This document shows, in pieces, positions 53,922-63,453 of a DNA stretch of 64,000 nucleotides. The DNA comes from Sporosarcina sp. FSL W8-0480. GTDB taxonomy: Bacteria > Bacillota > Bacilli > Bacillales_A > Planococcaceae. The position numbers and the translations under genes were made by a program. The stretch covers positions 2,301,501 through 2,365,500 of the forward strand of contig NZ_CP150166.1 in assembly GCF_037963765.1 (NCBI RefSeq), written 5' to 3'. Every line of letters begins with the position of its first letter. Position 1 is the first letter of the stretch. Below the pieces are notes generated by a model that was given only the letters and a program-made list of their open reading frames with translations, had not been told where the DNA came from and did no database searches.

Positions 53922-54173
53922 TTGATATTGGATTACATGAGAATATTGAACGAGATAAAAATGAAGAGTGATCAAGATGCAAAAATGTTGGCGGATGCAT
54001 ATGGCATAAATTTATCCGTTAACGAAATCAGAGCATTACGGCCTTTGCTTGACGAAATTTCATTTCATTGGTTATTTACAGGAATTCCGGATAGCTTCTT
54101 GGAAAAAGTGAAGTATGCTGTCGGGGAAAAAAAAGGTGAAGAATTGTTTCGTCAGTATTTGGATATGATTTAA
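53922..54173 (+). CDS. yqfT: DUF2624 family protein YqfT
   Basis: A small, mainly helical protein of about 83 residues; ANDAYGINLS-like region and LRPLLDEISFHWLFTGIPDSFLEKV-type C-terminal part fit DUF2624/YqfT, which sits beside nfo in B. subtilis. The start is uncertain: TTG at 53922 (GAAGGA upstream, short spacing), TTG at 53928 or ATG at 53937. Function unknown. Confidence 0.7.
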   Translation: MILDYMRILNEIKMKSDQDAKMLADAYGINLSVNEIRALRPLLDEISFHWLFTGIPDSFLEKVKYAVGEKKGEELFRQYLDMI

Positions 54174-54174
54174 A

Positions 54175-54213
54175 AAGCCCCGCCTTTGTGCTTACAAAGG
54201 CGGGATCATTTTT
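54175..54213. terminator. Bidirectional intrinsic terminator
   Basis: CCCGCCTTTGT and ACAAAGGCGGG form a perfect stem between convergent yqfT and nfo, with A-rich left and T-rich right flanks. Confidence 0.85.
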
Positions 54214-55118
54214 TAGACTAATAGAAGATCGCGTCGCTCAGGTTGGAATTGTTTCAATTTCAACATTTCGATTTCTTGTTTATATGGAGCTTTCTTGTTT
54301 TTAGCATCGTTGCCTACGAATGGTGTTTCAAGGATTTTTGGGATCAGCGCAAAATCCGGATGGTGGACAATATAGCTCAGAGGTTCAAAGCCAATATGTC
54401 CATGCCCGATATTCTCGTGTCTATCCTTCATTGCACCACGCTCATTTTTACTATCATTTACATGGATAACTGAAATTCGATCTTTACCGATGATCCGGTC
54501 GAATTCTTCTAAAACACCGTCAAAATCATTAACGATATCATAGCCTGCATCATGGACGTGGCATGTATCGAAACAAACGGAAAGTCTTTCATTGTTTTTA
54601 ACGCCATCAATGATTTTGGCAATCTCATCGAAATTCCTTCCACATTCACTTCCCTTTCCTGCCATCGTTTCAAGTGCAATACGAACTGTGGAATCCTCGG
54701 AAAGGACCTCATTCAACCCTTCAATAATCTTTTCAATCCCTTTATCTGCTCCCGCACCAACATGAGCACCTGGGTGAAGGACAATTTGATTGGCTCCTAG
54801 TGCTGCTGTTCTTTCTATTTCTTTTTGAAGAAAGTCAACACCCAATCTGAACGTTTCAGGTTTCGTTGTGTTCGCAATATTGATGATGTATGGTGCATGC
54901 ACCACAATATTTGATAAACCATTCTCTTTCATATGCTTTAGTCCCTGTTCGATGTTCAGCTCCTCAATAGCTTTTCGACGTGTGTTTTGCGGAGCCCCCG
55001 TATAAATCATGAAAGTGCTTGCCCCATATCCTAATGCTTCCTCGCTTGAACCTTGAAGCATCTTTTTTCCGCTCATGGAGACATGGGAACCTAATAATAG
55101 TGGTTGGTCATTTGTCAT
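54213..55118 (-). CDS. nfo: Endonuclease IV (AP endonuclease)
   Basis: Zinc-dependent AP endonuclease of base excision repair. [64 protein letters not shown] and [22 protein letters not shown] are successive Nfo motifs containing the metal ligands. 301 residues (B. subtilis 297). Overlaps cshB by 11 bp; the ribosome site GGAG is about 13 nt upstream. Confidence 0.97.
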   Translation of the reverse strand: MTNDQPLLLGSHVSMSGKKMLQGSSEEALGYGASTFMIYTGAPQNTRRKAIEELNIEQGLKHMKENGLSNIVVHAPYIINIANTTKPETFRLGVDFLQKEIERTAALGANQIVLHPGAHVGAGADKGIEKIIEGLNEVLSEDSTVRIALETMAGKGSECGRNFDEIAKIIDGVKNNERLSVCFDTCHVHDAGYDIVNDFDGVLEEFDRIIGKDRISVIHVNDSKNERGAMKDRHENIGHGHIGFEPLSYIVHHPDFALIPKILETPFVGNDAKNKKAPYKQEIEMLKLKQFQPERRDLLLV

Positions 55119-56409
55119 TTCGACGTTTCAATCTCCTTTCCCTCTTCTTGAATTTCTCTATATCTTTTGCCATTTTCTTTTTGTAACCTGGTTTAACTTT
55201 GTCTGGCTTACGGACAAAGGATGCAGCTTTACGATCGAGTTCGTCAACTTCTTTAACACGCTTTTTACGTGCATTCCGCTCTTTAACTTCCTGCCATTCG
55301 CCATTTTTCACATCTTCATGGACAAATGGAATGCCCATCTTCTCAATTTGAACAATTTTATCGTCCTCAGAAGGCTCATATAATGTAATAGCTACCCCTT
55401 CAAGACCTGCTCTCGCTGTCCTTCCTACACGATGAATGAAAAACTCCAAATCATCAGGAAGTTCATAGTTGACGACATGGCTGACACCAGGAATATCAAT
55501 ACCTCGTGCTGCAAGGTCAGTCGCTACAATATATTGATACTCAAGGTCACGAATCTGCTTCATCATTCTTGTCCGTTCACGTGGTGACAAATCACCGTGG
55601 ATCCTGCCGGCCTTAATGCCCTGCTCAGCAAGATAATCGGCGATTTCATCCGCATTCTGCTTCGTATTCGTGAAGACGATCGCCAAATATGGATTGATAG
55701 CATTCAAGATATGAAGCAGCTTTTTCTTTCTATCCATACTTCGAACCGGTACAAGAGAATATTGCATTCCCTCGGTCAGCGGTTTTTTATTACCAATTTG
55801 CACATGGATAGGATTTTCCATGTACTTAGCAAGGAACGGCTTTAACTTTTCCGGAATAGTAGCAGAAAATACATACATCTCCAAGTTCGTTGGCATTTTT
55901 GAAGCGAATTGATCGATATCTTCGATGAATCCCATATCAAAAGCCAGATCCGCCTCGTCAATGACTAAAATTGTTGCAGTATGGATTGACAACGCTCCGT
56001 TTTCAGCAAGGTCTCGGATCCTTCCAGGCGTTCCCACAATAATATGAGGTATAGATTTCAATTTGTCGATGGAACGCTGTTTATCGGTCCCTCCAATTAA
56101 TATCGAACTTCGCAACTCCGTGTTTTCAATCATTTTATTTAGCTCTTCATATAATTGCATTGCAAGCTCTCTTGTCGGCGCTGTTATGACCGCTTGCAAT
56201 TCCTCTTTCTGCTCGTCCAACCGTTCAATAATCGGAATAAGGAAACTATGCGATTTTCCCGTTCCTGTATGGGCCTGGCCAATTGCATTTGACCCCTTCA
56301 AGATTAAAGGAATCATTTCCTTCTGAATGGGCGTAGGCTGTTTGAACCCTAAACGGTCGATTGCTTCCCGAAGGAACGGTTTGAATTGATAATCAGTGAA
56401 TTTAGACAT
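55108..56409 (-). CDS. cshB: DEAD-box RNA helicase CshB (YqfR)
   Basis: A 433-residue RNA helicase. Q motif [13 protein letters not shown], motif [12 protein letters not shown], Ia [10 protein letters not shown], motif [12 protein letters not shown], motif III SATIP, and the second RecA domain with [27 protein letters not shown] and [10 protein letters not shown]. The tail is strongly basic. Upstream of nfo as in B. subtilis; likely roles are ribosome biogenesis and cold adaptation. Confidence 0.95.
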   Translation of the reverse strand: MSKFTDYQFKPFLREAIDRLGFKQPTPIQKEMIPLILKGSNAIGQAHTGTGKSHSFLIPIIERLDEQKEELQAVITAPTRELAMQLYEELNKMIENTELRSSILIGGTDKQRSIDKLKSIPHIIVGTPGRIRDLAENGALSIHTATILVIDEADLAFDMGFIEDIDQFASKMPTNLEMYVFSATIPEKLKPFLAKYMENPIHVQIGNKKPLTEGMQYSLVPVRSMDRKKKLLHILNAINPYLAIVFTNTKQNADEIADYLAEQGIKAGRIHGDLSPRERTRMMKQIRDLEYQYIVATDLAARGIDIPGVSHVVNYELPDDLEFFIHRVGRTARAGLEGVAITLYEPSEDDKIVQIEKMGIPFVHEDVKNGEWQEVKERNARKKRVKEVDELDRKAASFVRKPDKVKPGYKKKMAKDIEKFKKRERRLKRRNDK

Positions 56410-56520
56410 TTATATGCCTCCTTATGTATTCCTATTGTAGCATTATTTCGTTCCATCGTATGTGTTTTTGGCATAGTATATATGTGAAAGTTCATCATGA
56501 CCAAATGAAAGGGGTTATCA

Positions 56521-56973
56521 ATGAGATACGAATCCTTCTATCCATTTGCACGCGGACATTCTTCGCCGTACGGCTTTAACCAACCGATGTACGGCCAACA
56601 TCAGCCAACTTACTTCGGCCAGCCACCGAGACAACCTTTTCAGGGGTCTCCAATGGGAAATCAATTCGGACCATCCATGCAACAAGGGCAGGGACCAAAT
56701 ATCCCTAAAATGGAAGCATACATGCAAACCGCTAACCGTTTCTTAACTACAGCACAGCAATACGCACCACTTGTCCAACAAATAGCACCGATGTTCCAGA
56801 ACCTACCTGCCATGTGGAGATTATATAAAGGATTTCAATCGCTACCGTCTTCCGGGGCTGCAGGAGGAGCAAGTGCTGTAGCAAGCGCCGTTGCTGGGAA
56901 TGCTCCGTCGGCAGCACAAGGTTTGTCTCAAGGTCTGTCCGGACCACGTATATTCCAGCCACCTAATTTATAA
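56521..56973 (+). CDS. yqfQ: YqfQ-like Gln/Pro/Gly-rich protein
   Basis: A 150-residue protein with a low-complexity N-terminal half rich in Gln, Pro, Gly, Phe and Tyr (about 1-65), a helical middle (about 65-110, [20 protein letters not shown]) and an Ala/Ser/Gly-rich C-terminal part. Fits YqfQ/VrrA-type proteins located next to ispH. ATG with AAAGGGG upstream. Function unknown; low complexity makes homology weak. Confidence 0.65.
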   Translation: MRYESFYPFARGHSSPYGFNQPMYGQHQPTYFGQPPRQPFQGSPMGNQFGPSMQQGQGPNIPKMEAYMQTANRFLTTAQQYAPLVQQIAPMFQNLPAMWRLYKGFQSLPSSGAAGGASAVASAVAGNAPSAAQGLSQGLSGPRIFQPPNL

Positions 56974-57038
56974 TTTTGAAACAGTCGCCTAACTCCGCTA
57001 TAATAGAAATAGAATCGCTTTTGAGGAGTGAGGAACGA

Positions 57039-58019
57039 ATGATAGTAAAGAAGATTTCCCCGCGAGGCTATTGTTACGGGGTTGTTGATGCAATGGTTAT
57101 TGCAAGAAACGCTGCACTTGACAAATCGCTGCCGAGACCAATTTATATACTTGGCATGATTGTCCACAATAAGCATGTTACGGATGCATTTGAAGAAGAC
57201 GGCATTATTACGCTGGATGGAAAAAACCGTCTGGAAATCCTTGAAAAAGTTGAAACCGGCACTGTTATTTTCACGGCACATGGCGTTTCACCCGAAGTTA
57301 GGGAATTAGCGCGTCGTAAAGGACTCGTTTCAATTGATGCGACATGCCCGGACGTGACAGTTACCCATGACTTGATAAAAGAGAAAACAGATCAAGGATA
57401 TGACATCATTTATATCGGTAAAAAATACCACCCAGAACCTGAGGGAGCAATCGGCGTAGCTCCTCATGCCGTCCATTTGATCGAAACGCTTGATGATGTT
57501 GACAATCTACAAGTCGATAATGAAAAATTGCTTGTTACGAATCAGACAACAATGAGCCAGTGGGATGTCGTTCATATTATGGACGCATTGAAAGAAAAGT
57601 TTCCTCATATTGAGGCACATAAGGAAATTTGCCTTGCAACTCAGGTTAGACAGGAAGCAGTCGCGGAGCAAGCTGGTGATTCAGATCTGTTAATAGTTGT
57701 TGGTGACCCGAAAAGCAATAACTCAAATCGCCTGACTCAAGTATCTGTCGAAATTGCAAATACGCCATCGTATCGTATTTCGGATGTTTCCGAGATCGAT
57801 ATTAATTGGTTGAAAGATGTTAAAACCGTTTCGGTCACCGCTGGAGCTTCAACACCGACTCTCATTGTCCGTGAAGTGATTAATTTCCTTGAAAGCTTTG
57901 ATCCGGAAGATCCATCCACTCATACACCTGAACGAAAGTTCAAATTGGAAAAAATCTTACCTAAAATCAAAAATCCGGAACCTGTTAAGCGAATTGAACC
58001 ATATGCTGTAATTGAATAA
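57039..58019 (+). CDS. ispH: 4-hydroxy-3-methylbut-2-enyl diphosphate reductase
   Basis: Last MEP-pathway step, an iron-sulfur enzyme yielding IPP and DMAPP. The three cluster cysteines lie in [26 protein letters not shown] and [22 protein letters not shown] and [17 protein letters not shown] are further motifs. The ATG at 57039 has GAGGAACG upstream; 326 residues. Yields terminal products used by ispA. Confidence 0.96.
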   Translation: MIVKKISPRGYCYGVVDAMVIARNAALDKSLPRPIYILGMIVHNKHVTDAFEEDGIITLDGKNRLEILEKVETGTVIFTAHGVSPEVRELARRKGLVSIDATCPDVTVTHDLIKEKTDQGYDIIYIGKKYHPEPEGAIGVAPHAVHLIETLDDVDNLQVDNEKLLVTNQTTMSQWDVVHIMDALKEKFPHIEAHKEICLATQVRQEAVAEQAGDSDLLIVVGDPKSNNSNRLTQVSVEIANTPSYRISDVSEIDINWLKDVKTVSVTAGASTPTLIVREVINFLESFDPEDPSTHTPERKFKLEKILPKIKNPEPVKRIEPYAVIE

Positions 58020-58025
58020 GGTGAT

Positions 58026-58070
58026 TAAAGTGCTGTTCCAATGAAAGTATTTGGACAGCACTTTTTTCTT
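58026..58070. terminator. Bidirectional intrinsic terminator
   Basis: AAAGTGCTGTtCCAA and TTTGGacAGCACTTTTTT stem between convergent ispH and the Nif3-like gene. Confidence 0.82.
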
Positions 58071-59192
58071 TTAAAATATAAATCGAAACGGTTCGGTATC
58101 AATTTCGGACTGTATAAAGGAAACCTCATATCCTTTTTCATGTGCCAAATGCCGCATATATTCAGCAACACCTTTAATCATAACCTTTTCTACATGGTGA
58201 CCCGGATCGACAATTGCCAAATCAATCGACTCAGCGTCTTGCGCACTATGAAAATCCATATCTCCGGTGACAAATACATCTGCACCTTTACGTTTTGCCG
58301 CTTTGATATATTTGCTTCCACTTCCACCAAGCACAGCGACTTTACGTATTTGTTTCTGAGAATTCCCGACTACTCTCACAGCAGGAACATCGAATGCCTC
58401 TTTTACAAAAAAGGCAAATTGCTCAAGTTCCATCTTTTCAGGTAAATTACCTACCCTGCCAAGTCCAAATTCTTCAGTCCGTTGATCAAGCACAAAAAAA
58501 TCGTATGCAGGTTCCTCGTAGGGATGCGCCGCAAGCATTGCCTTTATAACTTTTCCTCTGATAGGTCCAGGAAGCACAACTTCGATACGCTCCTCCTCGA
58601 CCTCTTCCACCTTGCCAATCTCACCGATAAAAGGTTTTGCACCAGTCGAAGGGATAAATCTTCCCGTACCAGTTGAGGTGAAGCTGCACCCGATATAATC
58701 CCCTATTGCCCCCGCCCCCGCCTGTGCCAAAACAGAACGTAATTGTTCTGCATGACTCACTGGACAGAAGACGGCCAATTTGTATAACGGATCTGAGATA
58801 GTAGGGCTCATCACTTCCACGTCTTGTAGTCCCAATTGGTTTGCAAGTAGGTCATTTACCCCACCTGGTGCTACATCTAAGTTCGTATGTGCAGCATAAA
58901 CAGATATATCGTGTTTAATGCATTTCTCGATTAAGCGACCTTGAGGGGTATCCGTCCAAACCGTTTTCATCGGACTAAAGATCGGCGGATGGTGAGCAAT
59001 TATTAAATTCGAGCCGGTTTCAATTGCTTCGTCAACTACAGCCTCATTGACATCTAATGTAACCAATACCTTCTCTACCTGACGATTCAGCTGACCAATA
59101 TGTAAACCAATCGGATCCCAATCCTCGGCGAAACGTTTAGGCGACCATTGTTCAAATAATGCTATTATTTCATGCCCATTTACTTTTTTCAA
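58071..59192 (-). CDS. yqfO: Nif3-like dinuclear metal-binding protein (YqfO)
   Basis: A 373-residue Nif3/NIF3-like protein of the GTP-cyclohydrolase I type 2 family, with the metal-binding IIAHHPPIFSPMKTV and AAHTNLDVAPGGVND, an inserted PII-like domain (about 130-230), and a C-terminal VFVTGDMDFHSAQDA and DPGHHVEKV with more His ligands. TTG start at 59192 with GGAGGG upstream; 2 bp after trmK. Precise function unsettled. Confidence 0.93.
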   Translation of the reverse strand: MKKVNGHEIIALFEQWSPKRFAEDWDPIGLHIGQLNRQVEKVLVTLDVNEAVVDEAIETGSNLIIAHHPPIFSPMKTVWTDTPQGRLIEKCIKHDISVYAAHTNLDVAPGGVNDLLANQLGLQDVEVMSPTISDPLYKLAVFCPVSHAEQLRSVLAQAGAGAIGDYIGCSFTSTGTGRFIPSTGAKPFIGEIGKVEEVEEERIEVVLPGPIRGKVIKAMLAAHPYEEPAYDFFVLDQRTEEFGLGRVGNLPEKMELEQFAFFVKEAFDVPAVRVVGNSQKQIRKVAVLGGSGSKYIKAAKRKGADVFVTGDMDFHSAQDAESIDLAIVDPGHHVEKVMIKGVAEYMRHLAHEKGYEVSFIQSEIDTEPFRFIF

Positions 59193-59194
59193 TT

Positions 59195-59887
59195 TTATAA
59201 TACCCTCCCAACCAACTCGATTTTCTTCCGTAACTGCTCTTTCCTCTGATGGATTTCCTCCGTAGCTCCTGCTTTTTCCAGAGAATCGAGAATTCTATTC
59301 CATTCATCTGACTCCCTCTTCCATTTTTCAATAAAAACCGGAGATTTCTCATTAAGCAAATAGGGACCAAATTTCATCTCAAGCTCATCATAGCTTGCTT
59401 GTCCTCTTTCAAGAACAAGTATTTCATAGATCTTGCTATCTTCCTTCAGAATTTCTTCATCAATAATGGTCCAACCGTTTTCTACAGCCCATTCACGGAT
59501 TGACGAAGCGTGGATGTTCGGCTGTGTGATCAGTCGTTTCACACCATCGAGTTTTGTGTTGCCTTCCTGTAGGATTGAAGCAATCAGAGGCCCACCCATT
59601 CCCGCAATAGTTATTGTATCTACCCCATCGCTCTCCTCAATAACCTCTAAACCATTGCCTAATCGAACAATTATATTATTTTCAAGCCCCTCTTTTTTCA
59701 CATTTTTCATTGCCGATTCAAAAGGTCCTTTTACTACTTCTCCCGCAATTGCCTTGGAGATTTTCTTATTACGAACTAAATAACAAGGCAAGTATGCATG
59801 GTCACTCCCGATATCGGCAAGAATTGCACCAGTTTCAACATATGAAGCCACTGCTGTTAGCCGCTCGGACAACTTATCTGAATTCAA
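59195..59887 (-). CDS. trmK: tRNA (adenine(22)-N1)-methyltransferase TrmK
   Basis: SAM-dependent methyltransferase for A22 of tRNA. SAM-binding ADIGSDHAYLPCYLV (motif I), NGLEVIEESDGVDTITIAGMGGPLI (motif IV region), and the C-terminal coiled-coil-like part. 230 residues. Upstream of yqfO, downstream of cccA in the B. subtilis-like order. Confidence 0.94.
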   Translation of the reverse strand: MNSDKLSERLTAVASYVETGAILADIGSDHAYLPCYLVRNKKISKAIAGEVVKGPFESAMKNVKKEGLENNIIVRLGNGLEVIEESDGVDTITIAGMGGPLIASILQEGNTKLDGVKRLITQPNIHASSIREWAVENGWTIIDEEILKEDSKIYEILVLERGQASYDELEMKFGPYLLNEKSPVFIEKWKRESDEWNRILDSLEKAGATEEIHQRKEQLRKKIELVGRVL

Positions 59888-59955
59888 TAAAACCCCGCCT
59901 TTCCAATATCCATATTATAAGGGGATACCATTACCATTTTCAATTGACATCAATT

Positions 59956-60000
59956 AAAAAAGCCATCGAAACGGCAAGTTATTACCGTTTTCGATGACTT
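59956..60000 (-). terminator. Intrinsic terminator of cccA
   Basis: On the minus strand GTCATCGAAAACGG and CCGTTTCGATGGC form a stem followed by TTTTTT. Confidence 0.82.
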
Positions 60001-60007
60001 TCCGCTC

Positions 60008-60376
60008 TTATTTAAGTGTTAGAAGATAATCTGTCAACTCGTCGATTTGCTCATCAGAGAGTTTATCGCCAAATGCAGGCATTGAACCTTCACCATTTTT
60101 GATGATGTTATGAACCGCTTCTTTGTCAGTTAGACCGTGAAGTGTTGGTCCAAAACCACCAGATAGATCGCCGCCATGACAGCTGACGCATTGCCCTTGA
60201 GTAAAGCTTTCAGGATCAAAATCTTCAACCGCTACCGGTTCATTGGTTTCGTTACCTTCTTCACCCGCTCCAGCGATTTCTTTTTTCTGATCAAGACCGT
60301 AAAGGGACATGAAGAAAATAAGTCCTAATCCCAGCGCAAAAATCAGGATATAAGGAACTACAGGATTGCTTTTCAT
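60008..60376 (-). CDS. cccA: Membrane-anchored cytochrome c550
   Basis: A 122-residue protein with an N-terminal membrane helix (about 8-26), an acidic linker (about 33-58) and a cytochrome c domain: CVSCHGGDLSG (heme Cys63, Cys66, His67) and GSMPAFGDKLSDEQIDELTDYL with the sixth-ligand Met. Fits CccA of B. subtilis, next to sigA. ATG at 60376 with AAGGAGGG upstream. Confidence 0.94.
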   Translation of the reverse strand: MKSNPVVPYILIFALGLGLIFFMSLYGLDQKKEIAGAGEEGNETNEPVAVEDFDPESFTQGQCVSCHGGDLSGGFGPTLHGLTDKEAVHNIIKNGEGSMPAFGDKLSDEQIDELTDYLLTLK

Positions 60377-60497
60377 TGAATTACCCTCCTTCACCAGGAA
60401 TTATTCTGTAAAATTATACAGTGCACATCTAATATTGTACTGTATCCTGTAGAAAACTGAAAGAGTTATCCCTATACAATCTTACGTTTGTGACAAA

Positions 60498-60504
60498 TTC
60501 GACA
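60498..60504 (-). promoter_or_regulatory. 0A-box-like motif upstream of cccA
   Basis: The minus strand reads TTTGTCGAA around this position, a perfect match to the Spo0A binding motif. It is in the spacer between cccA and the acyl-CoA dehydrogenase gene, about 120 bp before cccA. Site use is unproven. Confidence 0.4.
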
Positions 60505-60540
60505 AACTTTTTCTTTGCTTGGAAGTTTTTTCTTTTAAAT

Positions 60541-61680
60541 TCAATTAAGTAGTTGACGTGCGATTACCATTCGTTGCACTTCAGAAGTGCCTTCACCTAT
60601 TTCAAGAAGTTTCGCATCTCGCATATAACGTTCGACTTCGTATTCTTTCATATACCCATAGCCACCGTGGATTTGGATTGCCTGATCGGCTACCTCCATC
60701 GCAATTTCAGATGCGTATAACTTACACATCGCAGCCTCTTTTGAGAAAGGTCTGCCTTGATCCTTCAACCAAGCTGCTTTATAAACCATATTTCGGGCTA
60801 ACTCAATTTTCATCGCCATATCTGCCAATTTAAATTGCGTTATTTGGAATTCCGATAAGGCCTTACCAAATTGCTTTCGTTCTTTAGAATATGTTAATGC
60901 CCTCTCGAACGCCGCCTGTGCAATACCTACAGCCATAGCACCGATTCCGATTCTGCCCCCATCCAATGTAACAAGGAATTGTCTAAAGCCATTTCCGCGC
61001 TTACCAAGCAGGTTTTCTTTAGGCACCCTTACATTTTCAAGTACTAATTCTGTTGTATTGGAAGCATTCAAGCCCATCTTTTCATAGTTATCAATTACTT
61101 TAAATCCTTCTGCATCAGTAGGTACAATAATCGCACTAATTTCCTTCTTCCCATTATTCTCATCTGTTATAGCAGTAAGTGCAAGGTGCTTCGCATGACT
61201 TGCGTTCGTTATAAAGGCCTTTGAGCCGTTGATGATAAAGTCATTCCCGTCTTCTTTTGCAGTCGTTTGTGTACCCCCTGCATCAGATCCAGCATTCGGT
61301 TCTGTTAGCCCGAATGCCCCGAAAGATTCCCCAGTGCAGATCGGCGTTAAGTACTTCTGTTTCTGTTCTTCCGTTCCAAATAGATTTATAGGTGCACCAC
61401 CTAATGAGATATGCGCCGAATATGTAATCCCAGTTGAAGCGCATGCTCGGCTTAATTCTTCGGTTACGATTGCGAAACTTGTCGTATCTGCCCCTGCCCC
61501 ACCATATTCCTCAGGAAACGGAAGTCCCATCATCCCCATTTCAGAAAGCTGTTTAAAAATCTCTATTGGAAATTCCTTTGTACGGTCACGTTCTATTGCA
61601 CCCGGTGCAACAACTTCATCCGCAAATTCCCTCATCATCTTCCGAATCATTTGTTGTTCATCTGTCAAATCAAAATTCAT
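60541..61680 (-). CDS. Acyl-CoA dehydrogenase
   Basis: A 379-residue FAD-dependent acyl-CoA dehydrogenase. FGLTEPNAGSDAGGTQTTA (substrate/FAD region), AFITNASHAKH, the QIHGGYGYMKEYEVERYMRDAKLLEIGEGTSEVQ signature with the catalytic Glu in EGTSEVQR. Nearest types are short-chain/butyryl or isovaleryl; the substrate cannot be told by eye. Monocistronic, between cccA and a hypothetical gene, not in this place in B. subtilis. Confidence 0.95.
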   Translation of the reverse strand: MNFDLTDEQQMIRKMMREFADEVVAPGAIERDRTKEFPIEIFKQLSEMGMMGLPFPEEYGGAGADTTSFAIVTEELSRACASTGITYSAHISLGGAPINLFGTEEQKQKYLTPICTGESFGAFGLTEPNAGSDAGGTQTTAKEDGNDFIINGSKAFITNASHAKHLALTAITDENNGKKEISAIIVPTDAEGFKVIDNYEKMGLNASNTTELVLENVRVPKENLLGKRGNGFRQFLVTLDGGRIGIGAMAVGIAQAAFERALTYSKERKQFGKALSEFQITQFKLADMAMKIELARNMVYKAAWLKDQGRPFSKEAAMCKLYASEIAMEVADQAIQIHGGYGYMKEYEVERYMRDAKLLEIGEGTSEVQRMVIARQLLN

Positions 61681-61765
61681 TTATAACATCCCCTTTTTTG
61701 TGAACGCTTACAAAACTATTATACCGAAATTTAAAGCATTATCACAATCATTCTTTCGAAGGATA

Positions 61766-62182
61766 CTATTCTATAAATTTCATGACTAAAAATGTAATGA
61801 TGAAAATGATGCCTGCAATCCCTGAAATAGTAAAATAGATTAATTTTAATTGTCTACCCATTACAAACCACAGTAAGCAGTTAAGAGATAGGAACAGTGT
61901 CAATACTGTTGTTTGCCCTTCAAAATAGGTTGCCCATATTTTCAAGCTTGCAGCAAGTAACGTCAATCCGGAGAGTATGTATAGTAGATGCAAAAATACT
62001 AATCTTTTACTGAACTTCTTTTTCCTGTTTATAAGGATGGCATCCGACGCACTTATATCCCTTTCTTGTTCGCCTTGGGTGTAAAGTGTAATCAGAAAAT
62101 CACAATAATGCTCAGGTAACAATTTATTTTCCTTCCAATATTTAATCTCTGTGATGATCGTCTTTTTCCGTTGAATACTCAC
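61766..62182 (-). CDS. Hypothetical membrane protein
   Basis: A 138-residue protein not recognised further. The N-terminal ~60 residues are soluble and helical (YWKENKLLPEHYCDFLITLYTQGE), followed by a basic stretch (NRKKKFSKR) and about three hydrophobic segments (near 60-78, 85-108, 112-135). Between the acyl-CoA dehydrogenase and sigA, same direction. The start ATG lies next to a GGGGGA site. Confidence 0.65.
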   Translation of the reverse strand: MSIQRKKTIITEIKYWKENKLLPEHYCDFLITLYTQGEQERDISASDAILINRKKKFSKRLVFLHLLYILSGLTLLAASLKIWATYFEGQTTVLTLFLSLNCLLWFVMGRQLKLIYFTISGIAGIIFIITFLVMKFIE

Positions 62183-62211
62183 GATGTCTCCCCCTGACCC
62201 CTAGGAAATAA

Positions 62212-62240
62212 TAAAACGCATCGGCATAAATGCCGATGCG
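62212..62240 (-). terminator. Intrinsic terminator of sigA
   Basis: On the minus strand CGCATCGGCAT and ATGCCGATGCG form a perfect stem followed by TTTT, right after the sigA stop. Confidence 0.85.
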
Positions 62241-62242
62241 GA

Positions 62243-63418
62243 TCACTCCAAAAAGTCCTTCAATCTTTTACTGCGTGACGGGTGTCGTAACTTACGAAGT
62301 GCTTTTGCTTCGATTTGACGGATTCGCTCACGTGTAACTCCGAAAACCTTTCCAACTTCTTCAAGAGTTCTCGTTCTACCATCATCTAAACCGAAACGAA
62401 GACGCAATACATTTTCTTCCCTGTCGGTAAGTGTATCAAGAACATCTTCTAATTGTTCCTTAAGCAATTCATAAGCGGCATGGTCCGAAGGGGATTGTGC
62501 TTCAGAGTCTTCGATAAAATCACCTAAGTGTGAATCGTCCTCTTCACCAATAGGTGTTTCAAGCGAAACTGGCTCTTGAGCAATTTTTAAAATCTCCCTT
62601 ACCTTTTCAGCTGTTAAGTCCATTTCTTCGCCAATTTCCTCTGGGGAAGGCTCTCGCCCAAGATCCTGAAGCAACTGACGTTGGACCCGGATCAACTTAT
62701 TGATAGTTTCAACCATATGGACCGGGATACGAATAGTACGCGCTTGGTCGGCAATAGCACGGGTGATGGCTTGACGAATCCACCATGTAGCGTACGTACT
62801 GAATTTGAACCCTTTCGTATGATCAAACTTTTCAACCGCTTTGATAAGCCCCATATTTCCTTCTTGAATCAAGTCCAAGAAGAGCATTCCACGCCCAACG
62901 TATCTTTTTGCAATACTGACAACGAGACGAAGGTTGGCTTCCGCAAGTTTTTTCTTCGCATTTTCACCTTTCTCAACAATCTCCAATTGCTCAGGATCAG
63001 GAGTTTTCATGTCGGCAAGCTTTTCTTCTGCCTCCACACCTTCCTTAATCGCGATTGCCAATTTCACTTCTTCATTTCCTGTCAGTAAGTCAACACGACC
63101 AATTTCTTTCAGGTACATGCGTACCGGGTCATTAATTTTCACGCCTGGCGGTACGCTTAAATCATTAAGATCAAATTGCTCCTCATCTTTACCGCCTTCT
63201 TCATCGTCATCCTTACGGTCCATTTCGATTCCTGCCGCATCGATTTGATCAAGAAACTCCTCGAATTGTTCCGGTTCCATTTCAAATACAGAAAGTTTAT
63301 CAGTCACTTCTTCGAGGGTCAGTTCCCCCGCTTTTTTACCTTGCTCAAGTAAGGCTGCTTTCACTTCATCTAAAGTCATATCTTGTTCCATCTCTCCGGA
63401 TTGTTCTTTTTTAGTCAT
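62243..63418 (-). CDS. sigA: Primary sigma factor SigA (RpoD)
   Basis: A 391-residue sigma-70 factor. Acidic N-terminal region 1.1 (about 1-85), region 2 [22 protein letters not shown] and [14 protein letters not shown], region 3 ([18 protein letters not shown]), region 4 with [19 protein letters not shown] and [22 protein letters not shown] with AGGAGG upstream. Downstream of dnaG, the usual dnaG-sigA operon. Confidence 0.98.
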   Translation of the reverse strand: MTKKEQSGEMEQDMTLDEVKAALLEQGKKAGELTLEEVTDKLSVFEMEPEQFEEFLDQIDAAGIEMDRKDDDEEGGKDEEQFDLNDLSVPPGVKINDPVRMYLKEIGRVDLLTGNEEVKLAIAIKEGVEAEEKLADMKTPDPEQLEIVEKGENAKKKLAEANLRLVVSIAKRYVGRGMLFLDLIQEGNMGLIKAVEKFDHTKGFKFSTYATWWIRQAITRAIADQARTIRIPVHMVETINKLIRVQRQLLQDLGREPSPEEIGEEMDLTAEKVREILKIAQEPVSLETPIGEEDDSHLGDFIEDSEAQSPSDHAAYELLKEQLEDVLDTLTDREENVLRLRFGLDDGRTRTLEEVGKVFGVTRERIRQIEAKALRKLRHPSRSKRLKDFLE

Positions 63419-63453
63419 AATACCCGTTCCTCCTTAATTCACCAGAATCCGGC

